From positions 62,001 to 126,000 of the forward strand of contig CANXME010002588.1 of the NCBI GenBank assembly GCA_948144175.1: 64,000 nt of DNA, in the 5' to 3' direction. The notes beneath the pieces were generated by a model that made no database searches, was not told the origin of the DNA, and saw nothing but the letters and a program-made list of their open reading frames with translations. This DNA is from Closterium sp. NIES-65 (Eukaryota; Streptophyta; Zygnematophyceae; Desmidiales; Closteriaceae). Below are positions 1-9,394 of this stretch, in pieces. The number at the start of each line of letters is the position of its first letter. Position 1 is the stretch's first letter. Position numbers and translations under genes: made by a program.

Positions 1-2490
1 TGCTGGTGCGTCTGGGGGTGCTGCTGAGGCTACTGGTGCTGACGGTCCTACTGGAGTTGGTGCAGCTGGAGCTGGAGCTGCTGGGGGTGTTGGCGCTGGC
101 GGTGCTGCTGGCGCTGCTGCTTCTGAGGGTGCTAGAGTTGGCGCTGTTGAAGTTGGAGGTGCTGCTGGCGCTGGTGCTGCCGCAGGGGGTACTGGTGCCG
201 TCCTTGCTGGTTCTAGAGGCGCTGAGCGGCCGAGGCCGTACGTCGTTTCGCTCCTGGAGCGGGTTCTTGGTCTCCCGCCCTCTCCTGGTCCTGCTCCTTC
301 CTTAGAGTGTCCATAGCCAATCCAGTCGCAGTCACAGTTCCAGCCCGCCTCCCCTCTACTTGCTCCTTCTCCCTACACTGGTCCTACTGGAGGTCTTGCT
401 GAGCGTCGTGAGCCTGCGTCTCGTCCTGCGTCGCCTGTTCGTGCTGCTCGCACTAGTCGTCGTGCTCCGCGTCCGCGTCCTCCTGCGGTTCCCTTCACAC
501 ACCAGATGGCACTGCGTCCTTCCACTGCTCCTCTGCGTGTCCCGTTGCCGTCTCCTCCACAATCCTCTCTTCCTTCTCTTGCTGACCCGGAGTCTGACTC
601 CCTTCGTGCTGCTAGTCCTTCGCTCACACGCCTTCTTGCTACTGTTGTCACTGACCCTTCCTTTGAGTCCACTGCTGCGTCTGCCCTAGTTCCTGAGCTT
701 GTCGACTTCGCTGCTCACTGTCGTCTAGACTACGCTGCTAGTCTCGTTGCTGAGTCTGAGTCTGTCTGTCTTGCGTCCGTCAGGGATGAGTGTGCTCTTA
801 GCACGGACGTCCTTGAGGACAGGCACGAGGAGTTCCAGTGCTTTGCGGCTGCTTTGCCCCATCTCGTGTCCACGCTGATTGCCCCTAAGGGAGACCCGCA
901 TGCATCAGACATCCCGACTCCTTGATCGTACGCTGAGGCGATCTAGGGTCCCTACTCCCTACGCAGTCCACAGGCACCTACGTCGACGAGGTTCCTGGAA
1001 GTCCACAGGCACCTACGTCGACGAGGTTCCCCCACCTGGGGCGAACATCGTCAGTGGCATGTGGATTTTCAGGGTGAAGCGGCCGCCGGGTTCTCCACCA
1101 GTCTTCAAGGCGCGTTATGTGGCTCGAGGCTTCAGTCAGCCGCAGGGAGTTGACTACTTTCAGACCTTCTCTCCCACCCCGAAGATGACCACTCTTCGGG
1201 TGCTGCTGCACATAGCCGCTCAGCGCGACTACGAGCTTCACTCTCTTGACTTCAGCACAGCTTTCCTGCACGGCAGCCTGCACGAGGAGATCTGGCTGCG
1301 CTGCCCTCCTAGCTTAAATGGGTCGTTTCCTCCTGGTACCCAGTGTAGCCTCTGGCGGCCAGTCTACGGTCTCCGCCAGGCGCCCCATGAGTGGCACGAC
1401 ACACTGAGGGCTACACTTGCGGCTCTTGGGTTTGCTCCTTCTATTGCCGACCCGTCGCTGATTCTGCGCACCAACACCTCTTTGCCGCCGTTCTACATCC
1501 TCGTGTACGTCGACGACTTGGTCTTTGCCACTGCTGACACTGCTGGACTCGCCCACGTGAAGTCCGAGCTGCAGAAGAGACACACGTGCACAAACCTGGG
1601 TGAACTGCGCAGCTACCTTGGCTTGCAGATCACCTGGGACAGAGCACAGCGCACCATTACCCTGACTCAGTCACACATGGTGCAGCAGGTCCTTCAGCGC
1701 TTTGGCTTCGCGTACTCCTCGCCTCAGGCCACTCCTCTGTCTACTCGCCACTCGCTCTCAGCTCTGCCTTCGGATGAGTCCGATAGAGTCAAGTGGCCCG
1801 TACCCAGAGCTTGTTGGCTGCCTCATGTACCTAATGACCTGCACACGACCTGACCTTGCATACCCTCTTAGCATCTTGGCACGCTATGTTGCTCCTGGGA
1901 GACATAGACCAGAGCACATGGCTGCAGCGAAGAGGGTGTTGCGCTACTAGTGTAGTACGTCGAGCATGGGGCTAGTGCTTGGAGGGCGACGTCGAGTAGT
2001 CCTCACAGGTCACGCAGACGCTTCTTGGGCTGACGACCAGGCTCTGCAGCGGTCGTCACAGGGTTACACCTTCAGCCTTGGCTCCAACTCTGTTTCGTGG
2101 CGGTCTACCCGCTCGTCTTCTGTTCTCGGCTCCAGCTGTGAGGCTGAGATCTACGCAGGGGCCATGGCTGCACAGGAGCTACGCTGGCTCACCTACCTGC
2201 TGACTGACCTAGGAGAGCCGCCTCGTTCTCCTCGAGTTCTGTACGTAGACAACAAGGCCATGCTGGCCTTGTGTCGGGAGCACAGACTGGAGCACAGAAC
2301 GAAGCACATTGCTTTCCGCTGCTTCCTGGCTAGTGAGCTGCAGCAGTGTGGTCAGCTCTGCCTCACCTACGTGGCCTCTGAGGTCAACACTGCTGATAGC
2401 GTCACCAAGGCCCTTCCGCCTTGTGATCATCAGCGCTTCTGTACTTTGCTAGGTCTTGTGCCCACCTGGCCTCACTTGCTGAATTCTTGA
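1..2490 (+). pseudogene. E1 copia pol remnant: linker, reverse transcriptase, RNase H
   Basis: Polyprotein remnant. The low-complexity linker comes first (to about 300), then a Ser/Pro-rich stretch (about 500-925), RT (about 1015-1850, with the YVDDLVFAT catalytic box near 1505-1530) and RNase H (about 1966-2490, with HADASWADD and YVDNKAMLAL). Frame breaks include TGA at about 923-925, a frameshift near 1787 and TAG at about 1948. Around 958-1030 a segment of about 32 bp is duplicated in tandem where intact copies have the codons just before RT. It cannot make a full polyprotein. Confidence 0.88.
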
Positions 2491-2689
2491 TCTTGTTTGT
2501 AGTGTCCTCTTTCTATACCTGCACTTGCTTGTTTACCTTCATATATATGATCTTGCATGTGAACTGGCCTAGTGGCCTTTCTCTTGTGCTCGGACTGTGT
2601 GGTGACTTTGTGATCCACCCTTAGCTTGCTTTGCTTTGCTTGACTGGTCTTGTGACCGCTTGTTCTCCCCCACTTTGCCTATGGGGGTG

Positions 2690-2792
2690 TGTCAGAGCAT
2701 TATAGCTTATACATAAAGGGTACAACCTAATTAGGGTTAGTACTTGTACCCAAATGTTTCATAGTTCATTCATCCATTCTCACTTCTCGTCA
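2690..2792 (+). repeat. E1 3' LTR
   Basis: Begins TGTCAG directly after the conserved tract TATGGGGGTG and ends CTCGTCA. At 103 bp it is about 30 bp shorter than the E3 LTRs, because the block between 'cttatacat' and 'aaggggtac' is missing. It contains the family's TTAGGGTTAG core. Confidence 0.85.
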
Positions 2793-4700
2793 CCGGGACC
2801 AGTAGCAACAGTAGTACCTCCAGCTCCAATAGCACGGCTCTAGCGCCGGGCAAACCACTCGCGCAGCTCCTACGGAGAGAGTGGCTCCCGCCTCGACGAA
2901 GCACCGCCTGCGGCCACACGAGCAGACCCAGCGTCCCCAGGCTACGCACCCCCACGCTCCGCACCCCCAGGCTCAGCACCTCCAGACTCATCACCCTCAG
3001 ACTCAGCACCCCCAGTCTCAGCACCCCCAGGCTCAGCACCCCCAGACCCGGCACCCGCAGGCTCAGCACCTCTAGCAGCAGCTGAGTCAACAGCTACCTC
3101 GACAGGCTCGATTGCATCTACTTGCGACACACCTGACGGGGCAGGACCCTGAGGGGGGAGGGGGTCTACCGGGTGAGGACCTGGTGCAAGGAAGAGCGGC
3201 GGCGGGGGAAGGGGCGCGGCGCGGTAGGGGAAGAGACAGTAGTAAGGCACTGACTCGTCAAAGGTGACGTCCTGGGAGGACAGAACACGGCGCAAGGTGG
3301 GGTGGTAAAACTGCCAACCAGGTGCGTCAGGGGGGAAGCCAAGATAGACACAGGGAACAGCACGGGGGGACAGCTTGTCTGTAGACAAGTCGCGGACAAA
3401 CGCCCGAGATCCCGAGACCCGAAACGCAGACGCATTGCCAACCTTCCCCGTCCACCGCAAGGTGGGGTGGTCTCTGGCAAGGAGACTGGTAGTTGAAGGT
3501 TGAGCTGATGCGCCGCGTACTGAACCGCAAACGGCCACAGAAAATGGGGGGCAGCCGCATGGATCATGGACGTACGAGCGACGTCCATGACCATACAAAT
3601 GCGGCGCTCAGCAATCCCATTTTGCTGTGGAGAGGCCGGAAGCGTGAAGGTCTGGCGGATGCCCTGTGCACGTCAGAAGGCTCCCAGACGGGCAGAGGAA
3701 AACTCCCCGCCTCTGTCAAAGTGTAGACGCAGAACAGAAAAGTCCGAGCCGAAACTCTCTCTGAGATGGAGACGAGCTGCGCGGATCCAGTCGATCAACA
3801 CCTCAGTGACGGCGCCCTTGCTGCGCAAGGGGAAGACTGTGGTGTAACGCGAGTAGTCGTCAACCACCAACAGGAAGTAACGCTCGTGCCCCTGGCCACG
3901 GACGCGGGCGGGGCCCCACACGTCCATGTGAAGAGTCTACAACGGAGCCTGTGTCGGAGGAAACTCGGAGGAGTGAGGGGCGGCGCGCTGTCGCCCCTCA
4001 ACGCAGGGGACACAGGTAGGGGCAGTCTCCGGAGGTAGAGGAGGGAGAGACCGGGGGAGACCAGAGACAAGGACACGGGAGGCCATGCCTCGGAGACGAG
4101 GTAGAGAGGGCTGACCAAGGCGGTGGTGGCAAAGGAGAGTCTGGTGAGACAGGAGACGACACGAGCAGGGAGCCGACTCAGGACTAGACCTGGACGCTGC
4201 AGCAAACACCTGACTCGACGCAGCGACCTGACCAGGTTCAGCAGCCAGAGGAGACTTAGTAGTGAGGGTGTACAGGCTCGACCCCGGTCGACGGGTGCAC
4301 GTGGCCATCTGTCGACCTGTCCGAGCACACGTGCAGTGGGTCACCCGCTGACTCGCAGGAGTGAACTGGTCAACCCCCCTATCCTGTAGATCAGCGCCAC
4401 TCACCAAGTTCGTAGAGAACGAGGGGAGGTAGAGACCTGACAGGGTGCTAGAGGGGGCTGCCGGACACGGTAAGACAGTGGAGAAGCTAGCAAGGACAGG
4501 ACCCCTAGAGGGGTCCGCCAGGGAGACCGCAACCGGCCGACTAAGCGGCCTAAGTGTGGTGCGGTCCCGAAAGAAGGAGCGGGAAGCACCCGAGTCAAGG
4601 GTGAAGGTGTGTAAGGCCTGAGCTGACGTGGTACCTGAGAGGGCAGACTCATTAGCACCTAGGGCAGTAGACGTGCTAGCACCTAGAGCAGTAGCCTCTT
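2793..4700 (-). pseudogene. E2 copia protease, integrase and linker start
   Basis: Reads leftward. The aspartic protease motif DSGASRSFFRD lies near 4575-4610. The integrase HHCC region follows, with core Asp in MDVWGPARVRG (about 3900-3927) and in LHFDRGGEFSS (about 3690-3720), then QQNG near 3620. The linker (2942-3120) is a run of GAEPGG-type pentapeptide repeats. Several frames are needed, so the region carries frameshifts and is a pseudogene. Confidence 0.85.
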
Positions 4701-6115
4701 CAGCACCTAGAGCAGCAGGCTCAATGCGCGGGTCAGGCGGAACACGCAGGTAATAGTCACCCTCAACACTATCAGCAACAGCATACATGGCAGCAAGAAT
4801 AGCATCAACATCAAGATCAAAGATAGCAAACCCCGCCCTAGACAGCTCTCCCCAGCGAGGTATCTCAAAGGCCTCAAGGAACTGGTAACGCCACGTGTCC
4901 GTAAGGCGGCCGAAGTAGCGCTGGGTGGAGTGCGGGCCCCTGCATTGCTCACCAGCGCGGTCGCCGGTGCGGAGAACGTAGGTGCACGGACCCGTACCCC
5001 CACCGCGCTGACGCGCAGCGTACCACTCACGAAGGTGCTGAGGGGACAAGGTCTCACGACTGCGCTGCTGCTGCTGGCGCGTACCACCACCGGAGCCACT
5101 CCTCTGCGCAGAGTTGCGACCAGGTCCACTGCTGCCGCCGCCGCCTCCGCCGCCTCCACGACCTCCGCCGCCTCCGCTCCCTCCGCCACCGCCGCCGCCT
5201 CCTCCGCCTCCACTACTGCCACCGACACCTCCACCCTCGCCACCACTCCCACCACCACCCCCACCCCCTCCACTGCCTCCACCGCCACCTCCACCGCCCT
5301 TGCCAGCCCTTCCAGTGCCCTTGCCCCCCTTGCCCTTGCCGGTGCGGCGTCTCTCGCTTGGGGCAGACGCAGCGCCGACCGACTCGAAACCAACGAGGTC
5401 GGCCGCAGCAGCAGAGGCAATAGAGGGCAAGAGGGGGGAGGGGGAACACCCCTCAAAGACGGGGGTGCGAGGGTCACCACGAGAGGCTCCTACATCGACT
5501 ATGCTCTATCCTGCTGCTAGGAGGGCCTTCTCGAGGAGTTCAACGGTGAGAGTGGTGGGGCAAACAGAGAGGAAGTGGTCCCTGACTACGTGGAGAGAGT
5601 CAGGGAGCTGGGTGACTATGTAGTAGAGGGTGATGTACATGGGGAGGGGGGGGGTTCTTGGCGCAGAACTCAGTAGGAAGCGCAGCGCGGTAGCGAGTGT
5701 CACTAGTGCGGAGGTGCGTAATGAGGTCAGCGACAGTGGGAAAGGCAGCAAGGTCAGGGAAGAGGTACGGTAGCATGAGGCGGCTCAGTGCAGCAGTGGT
5801 AGTGGAAGAGTAGCGTGCAACTATAGCGTCGTACAAGGTCTGAGCACTCTTGTACTGGCTAAAGTGTGCACGCTCAGTGGTCGGTAAGTGGCGACGCACA
5901 GCAAGGCCAGCAGCAGCATCGCGTGTGGCCCACTGTGAGCAAGCAGTGCTATCAGCAGTAGCAGGCGGGTCACGAGAGGCACCAGAGGTGAGATCAAACA
6001 GAGAGAGTACGTCTGCCCTATCGCACTAGAGAAACAGCTGGAGGTCATCGACCCAGACCTCAAAGTCAACGCCACGGCCCTCAGTATCAAAAGTAAGGAC
6101 ACTGAGGGTAGCCAT
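4700..6115 (-). pseudogene. E2 copia gag
   Basis: Gag starts at an ATG at 6113-6115 (MATLSVLTF). A TAG at 6026-6028 replaces the CAG found in other copies. The capsid-like part runs to a C-run (C9-T-C4 on the minus strand, around 5641-5654) that throws the downstream MYITLYY segment out of frame. A Gly-rich tract of about 100 residues follows (about 5110-5340), then the LREWYAARQRGG motif and the Cys/His segment CTYVLRTGDRAGEQC (about 4930-4985). The final Cys of that motif is Tyr here. Confidence 0.83.
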
Positions 6116-6174
6116 AACTGCAGTGGCCTAGTAGGGAGTGAGCTCACCAGTTCGAGGAAGGAGGGCCGGGGCGC

Positions 6175-7080
6175 ACCGGTAGGAACAGCAGCGGCTCGAC
6201 AGTAGGGCGGCTCGGCGGCAGGGCGGCTCGGCTGCTGGGCGGCTCGGGTGGTGGGCGGCTCGGCGGCTCGGCTGCTGGGCGGCTCGGCAGCTGGGCGGCT
6301 CGGCTACTGGGCGGCTTGGCGGCTTGGCGGCTCGGGTGTTGGGCGGCTCGGCTGCTCGGCGGCTCGGCTGCTGGGCGGCTCGGCTGCTCGGCAGGTGGGC
6401 GGCTTGGCTGCTGGGCTGCTCGGCGGCTCGGTCGCTGGGCGGCTGAGCGGTGACAGGGCCGCTGGGGGAGGGCGACGGGGCCGCAGGTGACAGCAACGGG
6501 GCCGCAGGTGGCGGCGACGGGGCCGCAGGTTGCGGCGACGGGGCCGCAGGTGGCGGCGGGGCTGCAGGTGGCAGTTGCGTGGCCGTAGGTGGCGGCGACG
6601 GGGCCGCAGGGGGCGGCGACGGGGCCGCAGGTGGCGGCGACGGGGCCGCAGGTGGCGGCGACGGGGCCGCAGGTGACGGCGACGAGGCCGCAGGTGGCGG
6701 CGACGGGGCCGCAGGTAGCGGCGACGGGGTCTCAGAGGGGCCGCAGAGGGGCCTAGACGGGGCCGCAAAGGGGTCACAAGGGGCCTAGACGGGGCTGAAG
6801 AGGCGCCGCAAGGGGCCTAAACGGGGCGGCGGCGGGGCCGTAAGGGGCCGGAAAGGGCGCTGCGGGGTGCCAAAAGGAGGGCCGCGCGAGGGCCGTAAGG
6901 GCAGCGTAAGGGGCCGTAAGGGGCTGTAAGGGCGGCGCGAGGGGCCGTAGAGGGCGGCGCGAGGGGCCGTAGGGGCGGCGTAAGAGACCGTGAGAGGGGC
7001 CACTAAGGGCAGCGCGAAGGTAGGGAGGGCACACAGAGCGCGACTCGGGCAGGAGTGAAGCGCGCTCCGGGCAGGAAAAA
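6175..7080 (-). repeat. E2 leader: GC-rich tandem arrays
   Basis: Leader between primer site and gag, made of two array types. At 6190-6450 there are variants of a 15-16-bp unit (GCGGCTCGGCTGCTGG as written on the plus strand). At 6470-6740 there is a 21-bp unit (GGGGCCGCAGGTGGCGGCGAC). Beyond that lie irregular GGGGCCGTAAGG-type repeats up to an A-run at about 7077. Long Arg/Pro ORFs across it are a by-product of the repeats. Confidence 0.85.
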
Positions 7081-7086
7081 AAAAAT

Positions 7087-7135
7087 CGTGGTGGGCCCTA
7101 GGTAGCGTTCCCACTAGGGAACCTGCTCGATACCA
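7087..7135 (-). promoter_or_regulatory. E2 primer-binding site with extended tRNA-iMet-like complement
   Basis: Immediately inside the 5' LTR, reading on the minus strand: TGGTATCGAGCAGG, then a short hairpin, then GGGCCCACCACG. The first 12 bases are the usual copia initiator-tRNA site with one base missing. The later block matches the complement of the anticodon-arm side of plant tRNA-iMet as I recall it. Confidence 0.75.
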
Positions 7136-7261
7136 TGATAAGAAACGAGGAATGAATGCATTGAGCAGAATGAGGAGTACAAGTAGTAAACCCTAAAGTA
7201 TTGTCCCCTATATGAACTGCCCCACTACTGCCTGCACAGACTATAGCATATATGCCTGACA
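7136..7261 (-). repeat. E2 5' LTR
   Basis: 126 bp, TGTCAGG...TTATCA on the minus strand, with TG..CA ends. A perfect telo-box (AAACCCTAA) lies at 7188-7196. It is nearly identical in layout to the E6 LTR at 35880-36005. Confidence 0.87.
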
Positions 7262-7282
7262 AGGAAGGGTCAGTGACAGCAG
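7262..7282 (-). mobile_element. 21-bp scrap of copia E4 left of E3
   Basis: These 21 bases continue directly into 20808 and onward once E3 and one AGCAG copy are removed. The same junction occurs uninterrupted in E6 at about 26037-26080. They are part of E4 pol, just before RT, and show that E3 landed inside E4. Confidence 0.85.
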
Positions 7283-7414
7283 TGTCAAAACATTATAGCT
7301 TATACATTTGTGTAGGCTGTAGTGGGATAGCCCATAAGGGGTACAACCCAATTAGGGTTAGTACTTGTACCCAACTGTTTCATAGTTCATTCATTCCATT
7401 CTCACTTCTCGTCA
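7283..7414 (+). repeat. E3 5' LTR
   Basis: 132 bp, TGTCAAAAC...CTCGTCA. It pairs with 20671-20802. It contains AATTAGGGTTAGT, a reverse telo-box-like core, and the family block GTGTAGGCTGTAGTGGG. Confidence 0.93.
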
Positions 7415-7463
7415 TGGTATCGAGCAGGTTCCCGAATGGGAATACTGCCTAGGGCCCACCACG
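7415..7463 (+). promoter_or_regulatory. E3 primer-binding site, extended
   Basis: TGGTATCGAGCAGGTTCCC follows the LTR directly. A loop and GGGAA follow, then GGGCCCACCACG. The order matches a tRNA-iMet complement running past the T arm into the anticodon arm. Confidence 0.75.
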
Positions 7464-7499
7464 AACTTTTTTTTTCCTTCCCTGCCCGGAGCGCGCTTA

Positions 7500-7777
7500 G
7501 CTCCTAACCCGAGTAGCGCCTCGAGCCGCCTTAGTGGCCCCTCTTGGCCGCCTTTACTGCCCCTCGAGAAGCCCTCTACGGCCTCGCTTAGGCCGCTTAC
7601 GGCCCCGTCGCGGCCCCGCTACGACCCCGCTTAGGCCCCGCTACAGCCCTGCTACGACCCCGCTACGGCCCCGTCGGCCCGGCTACGGCCCCGCTTAGGC
7701 CCCGTCGGCCCCGCTACGGCCCCGCTTCGGCCCCGTTGGCACCGCTTAGGCCCCGCTATGGCCCCGTCGGCCCCGCT
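7500..7777 (+). repeat. E3 leader array, left part (split by Gypsy Y)
   Basis: Imperfect tandem repeats of GGCCCCGCTACGGCCCCGCT and shorter GGCCCCGTC variants. The array breaks at CCGCT (7773-7777), which is the Gypsy Y target duplication, and resumes at 13813. Confidence 0.85.
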
Positions 7778-8150
7778 TATGAGAGTACAACGGCTTATGC
7801 CAGCTATGCTTGCTTGCCTTTACTTTATTATGCAATTTCTAGCATAGGATAATTATATGCATGCATGAATTGCTTGATTTCCTAGGCTAGGTGCTTTCCT
7901 ATATTTTATTATAGTTATAGCACCGAGCTAGGTTGCGTGCACCGAATTCTGGCTTTTCGGTTGCCACCGAATTGCCTTCTACCGAATTCGGTAAGGATCT
8001 GTTCGGGACGCTTCGCGACCCGCGGAACCTTCGTGTAACACCTGGTTACGAGGCCTTGTGTCGAGCCTATATATAGCCTCGTGTTGTACCCAGGTGGACA
8101 TTCAATTCAATTTGAATCATCTTTTCTGAGCTCGATCCCAGATCCTCACA
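7778..8150 (+). repeat. Gypsy Y 5' LTR
   Basis: 373 bp, AT-richer than its surroundings. It contains three copies of ACCGAATT around 7950-7990, an ATGCATGCAT palindrome near 7858 and a TATA-like CCTATATATAGCC at about 8068-8080, a likely promoter. Confidence 0.92.
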
Positions 8151-8152
8151 CT

Positions 8153-8170
8153 TGGTAATCAGAGCGGGTT
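8153..8170 (+). promoter_or_regulatory. Gypsy Y primer-binding site
   Basis: TGGTAATCAGAGCGGG starts two bases after the LTR. This is the initiator-Met primer site (TGGTATCAGAGC) with one inserted A. Confidence 0.75.
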
Positions 8171-9019
8171 TACACGCGAGGTCTTCAACCGCTTAGTTCC
8201 GGCCTTTCCAAACCGCGGGGGCGACGACGAAAGTGCCGATACGGGTATGTAAAACCAGTTCCGCGCAATTTTTCTAAAGTCCCCCTCGATTCGGTTTTCG
8301 AACACCCCTCAGATTTACTGGTGGAAAGGTTGGAGTTTCGACCGTTCGATCGAGTTTCATCTCAACGGCCCAGAGAATTTCGCCCAAAAAAGTTGGAATT
8401 TGGAGCGTCGGATCGATTTTCTCCTCAACGGCCAAGATCGGACGCGAATTTCGCCTAAGGGAGATTTACGCAACCTACAAAATTCGCGCTCGTCGATTCT
8501 ACAGTCAATTTGACTCGCAGTAAGTCGACCAGCACCTAGAATTCGATTATTTTCGTCGCGCATCTTCGTGTAAATCGCCAAATGGAGAGAAAAAGGAGAT
8601 ATTTCAGTACAGAAAATCGCGGAGTTACATGCTAAGCATAAGCAAATACATGCGGCGCTCCCACGACTCAAAAAACTCCTTGCGAACCTGTCGGCAACCG
8701 CCATAGCAGCAGCGACAACAGTAGGAGCAACAGCAGCGGCAACACCGACAATTCTACATGCGACAACGGCAGCAGCTACAGTTAACCTCGAAGCAGTGAA
8801 GCTGAGGCTACCGGAGGCGTTCGATCCTACAGTAAAAAGGAACAACGTTCGTCGATTTGTAGCTGAACTCGAAATCTACTTCGAAGCCGTTAGATGCACG
8901 ACCCCGACAAAAGACGCAATGCGCATACGGCTCGCAGCAACACTGTTACGAGGCCCAGCTCTAGAGTGGATCAACAACAGAATAGTCCAAGGCGAGGGGA
9001 CGTGGGCGCAGGTTCCGGC

Positions 9020-9160
9020 TGTCAGTAGATCTGCACTATGGATGCCCGATTGATCCTGGAGAGGGTTACAGGCGCGTTCGCCTAGGGGGTTATGGGCGCA
9101 CTTACACGCTACTGAAACAAGCCCTTTTATCCCAATGGTCTAGTGGTTGGGATTCTGACA
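9020..9160 (+). repeat. TRIM 5' LTR
   Basis: 141 bp. Its last 31 bases (9130-9160) carry a tRNA-Glu-like 5' half, including an A-box-like TGGTCTAGTGG at 9136-9146. Confidence 0.93.
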
Positions 9161-9194
9161 TGGTATCAGAGCGGTCTCGGGTTCGATTCCCGGT
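9130..9194 (+). other. tRNA-Glu-like sequence spanning TRIM LTR and primer site
   Basis: 65 bases resemble a eukaryotic tRNA-Glu from the acceptor 5' strand to the end of the T arm. TCCC and the D arm with TGGTCTAGTGGTTGGGATTC lie in the LTR. The T arm CGGGTTCGATTCCCGGT follows the primer site, with a B-box match GGTTCGATTCC at 9180-9190. The total equals the spacing in the tRNA-Glu I recall. The anticodon arm is replaced by the LTR end plus TGGTATCAGAGCGG, and no 3' acceptor strand pairs with the 5' end. It is therefore not a functional tRNA gene. The T-arm block is nearly palindromic, so it could partly be an extended complement of tRNA-iMet. Confidence 0.7.
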
Positions 9195-9253
9195 GTATGC
9201 ACATGTAGGCCGTTGCCGCAATGCTTAGTCCTGGGCCTCCCAGTGCGGGGGGG

Positions 9254-9394
9254 TGTCAGTAGATCTGCACTGTGGATGCCCGATTGATCCTGGAGAGGGT
9301 TACAGGCGCGTTCGCCTGGGGGGTTATGGGCGCACTTACCCGCTACTGAAACAAGCCCTTTTATCCCAATGGTCTAGTGGTTGGGATTCTGACA
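9254..9394 (+). repeat. TRIM 3' LTR
   Basis: 141 bp, differing from the 5' copy at three bases (ATGG/GTGG, CTAG/CTGG, ACAC/ACCC). It ends with the same tRNA-like 5' half, here followed by gypsy gag rather than a T arm. Confidence 0.93.

Larger units (their letters stand above)
1..2792 (+). mobile_element. Copia element E1, right-hand part, cut by window edge
   Basis: The right half of a plus-strand Ty1/copia element of the short-LTR family that dominates the window. It carries the end of the integrase-RT linker, RT, RNase H, the 3' untranslated tail, the polypurine tract and a 3' LTR ending at 2792. The next bases, from 2793, are the interior of copia element E2 on the other strand, so E1 appears to be inserted in E2. 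The five bases after the LTR (CCGGG) would be its target duplication, but the left copy is outside the window. The element is degenerate. Confidence 0.9.
2793..7261 (-). mobile_element. Copia element E2 (minus), 5' part, host of E1
   Basis: A minus-strand copia with 5' LTR, primer site, GC-rich leader, gag, protease, integrase and the start of the linker. It stops abruptly at 2793, where E1 begins, so its RT, RNase H and 3' LTR should lie left of the window. Its right end abuts a 21-bp scrap of element E4 (7262-7282), so E2 appears to sit inside E4. AGGAA (7262-7266) would be its target duplication; the partner is out of view. Confidence 0.87.
9020..9394 (+). mobile_element. TRIM (miniature LTR retrotransposon), 375 bp
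   Basis: Two 141-bp direct repeats with TGTCAG..CTGACA ends flank a 93-bp interior with no coding capacity. The interior starts with a perfect TGGTATCAGAGC primer site and ends with a G-rich polypurine tract (GTGCGGGGGGGTG area). The target duplication CCGGC is at 9015-9019 and 9395-9399. The LTRs differ at three positions. It is non-autonomous and needs RT and integrase from another element. The shared TGTCA start and primer site hint at the local copia family, but that link is inference. Confidence 0.93.

Noticed and set aside
2793-2797. CCGGG as a proven target duplication of E1
   Set aside because: The left copy lies outside the window, so it cannot be confirmed; likewise AGGAA for E2 and GCCGA for E11.
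5114-5623. Long Pro-rich and Ala/Val-rich ORFs opposite the Gly tracts (similar ones at 15060-15698, 23745-23978, 34116-34328)
   Set aside because: They are antisense or frame shadows of the GGN-repeat gag tract; the repeats lack stops in several frames.
6304-6788. Arg/Pro-rich (LRPRRRH repeats) and Gly/Asp-rich ORFs in the E2 leader, as possible novel repeat proteins
   Set aside because: They arise from the 21-bp leader array (a multiple of 3) and have no conserved counterpart in other leaders.
9130-9194. A functional tRNA-Glu gene
   Set aside because: No anticodon arm can form, and the 3' acceptor strand does not pair with the 5' end; kept only as a tRNA-like element.
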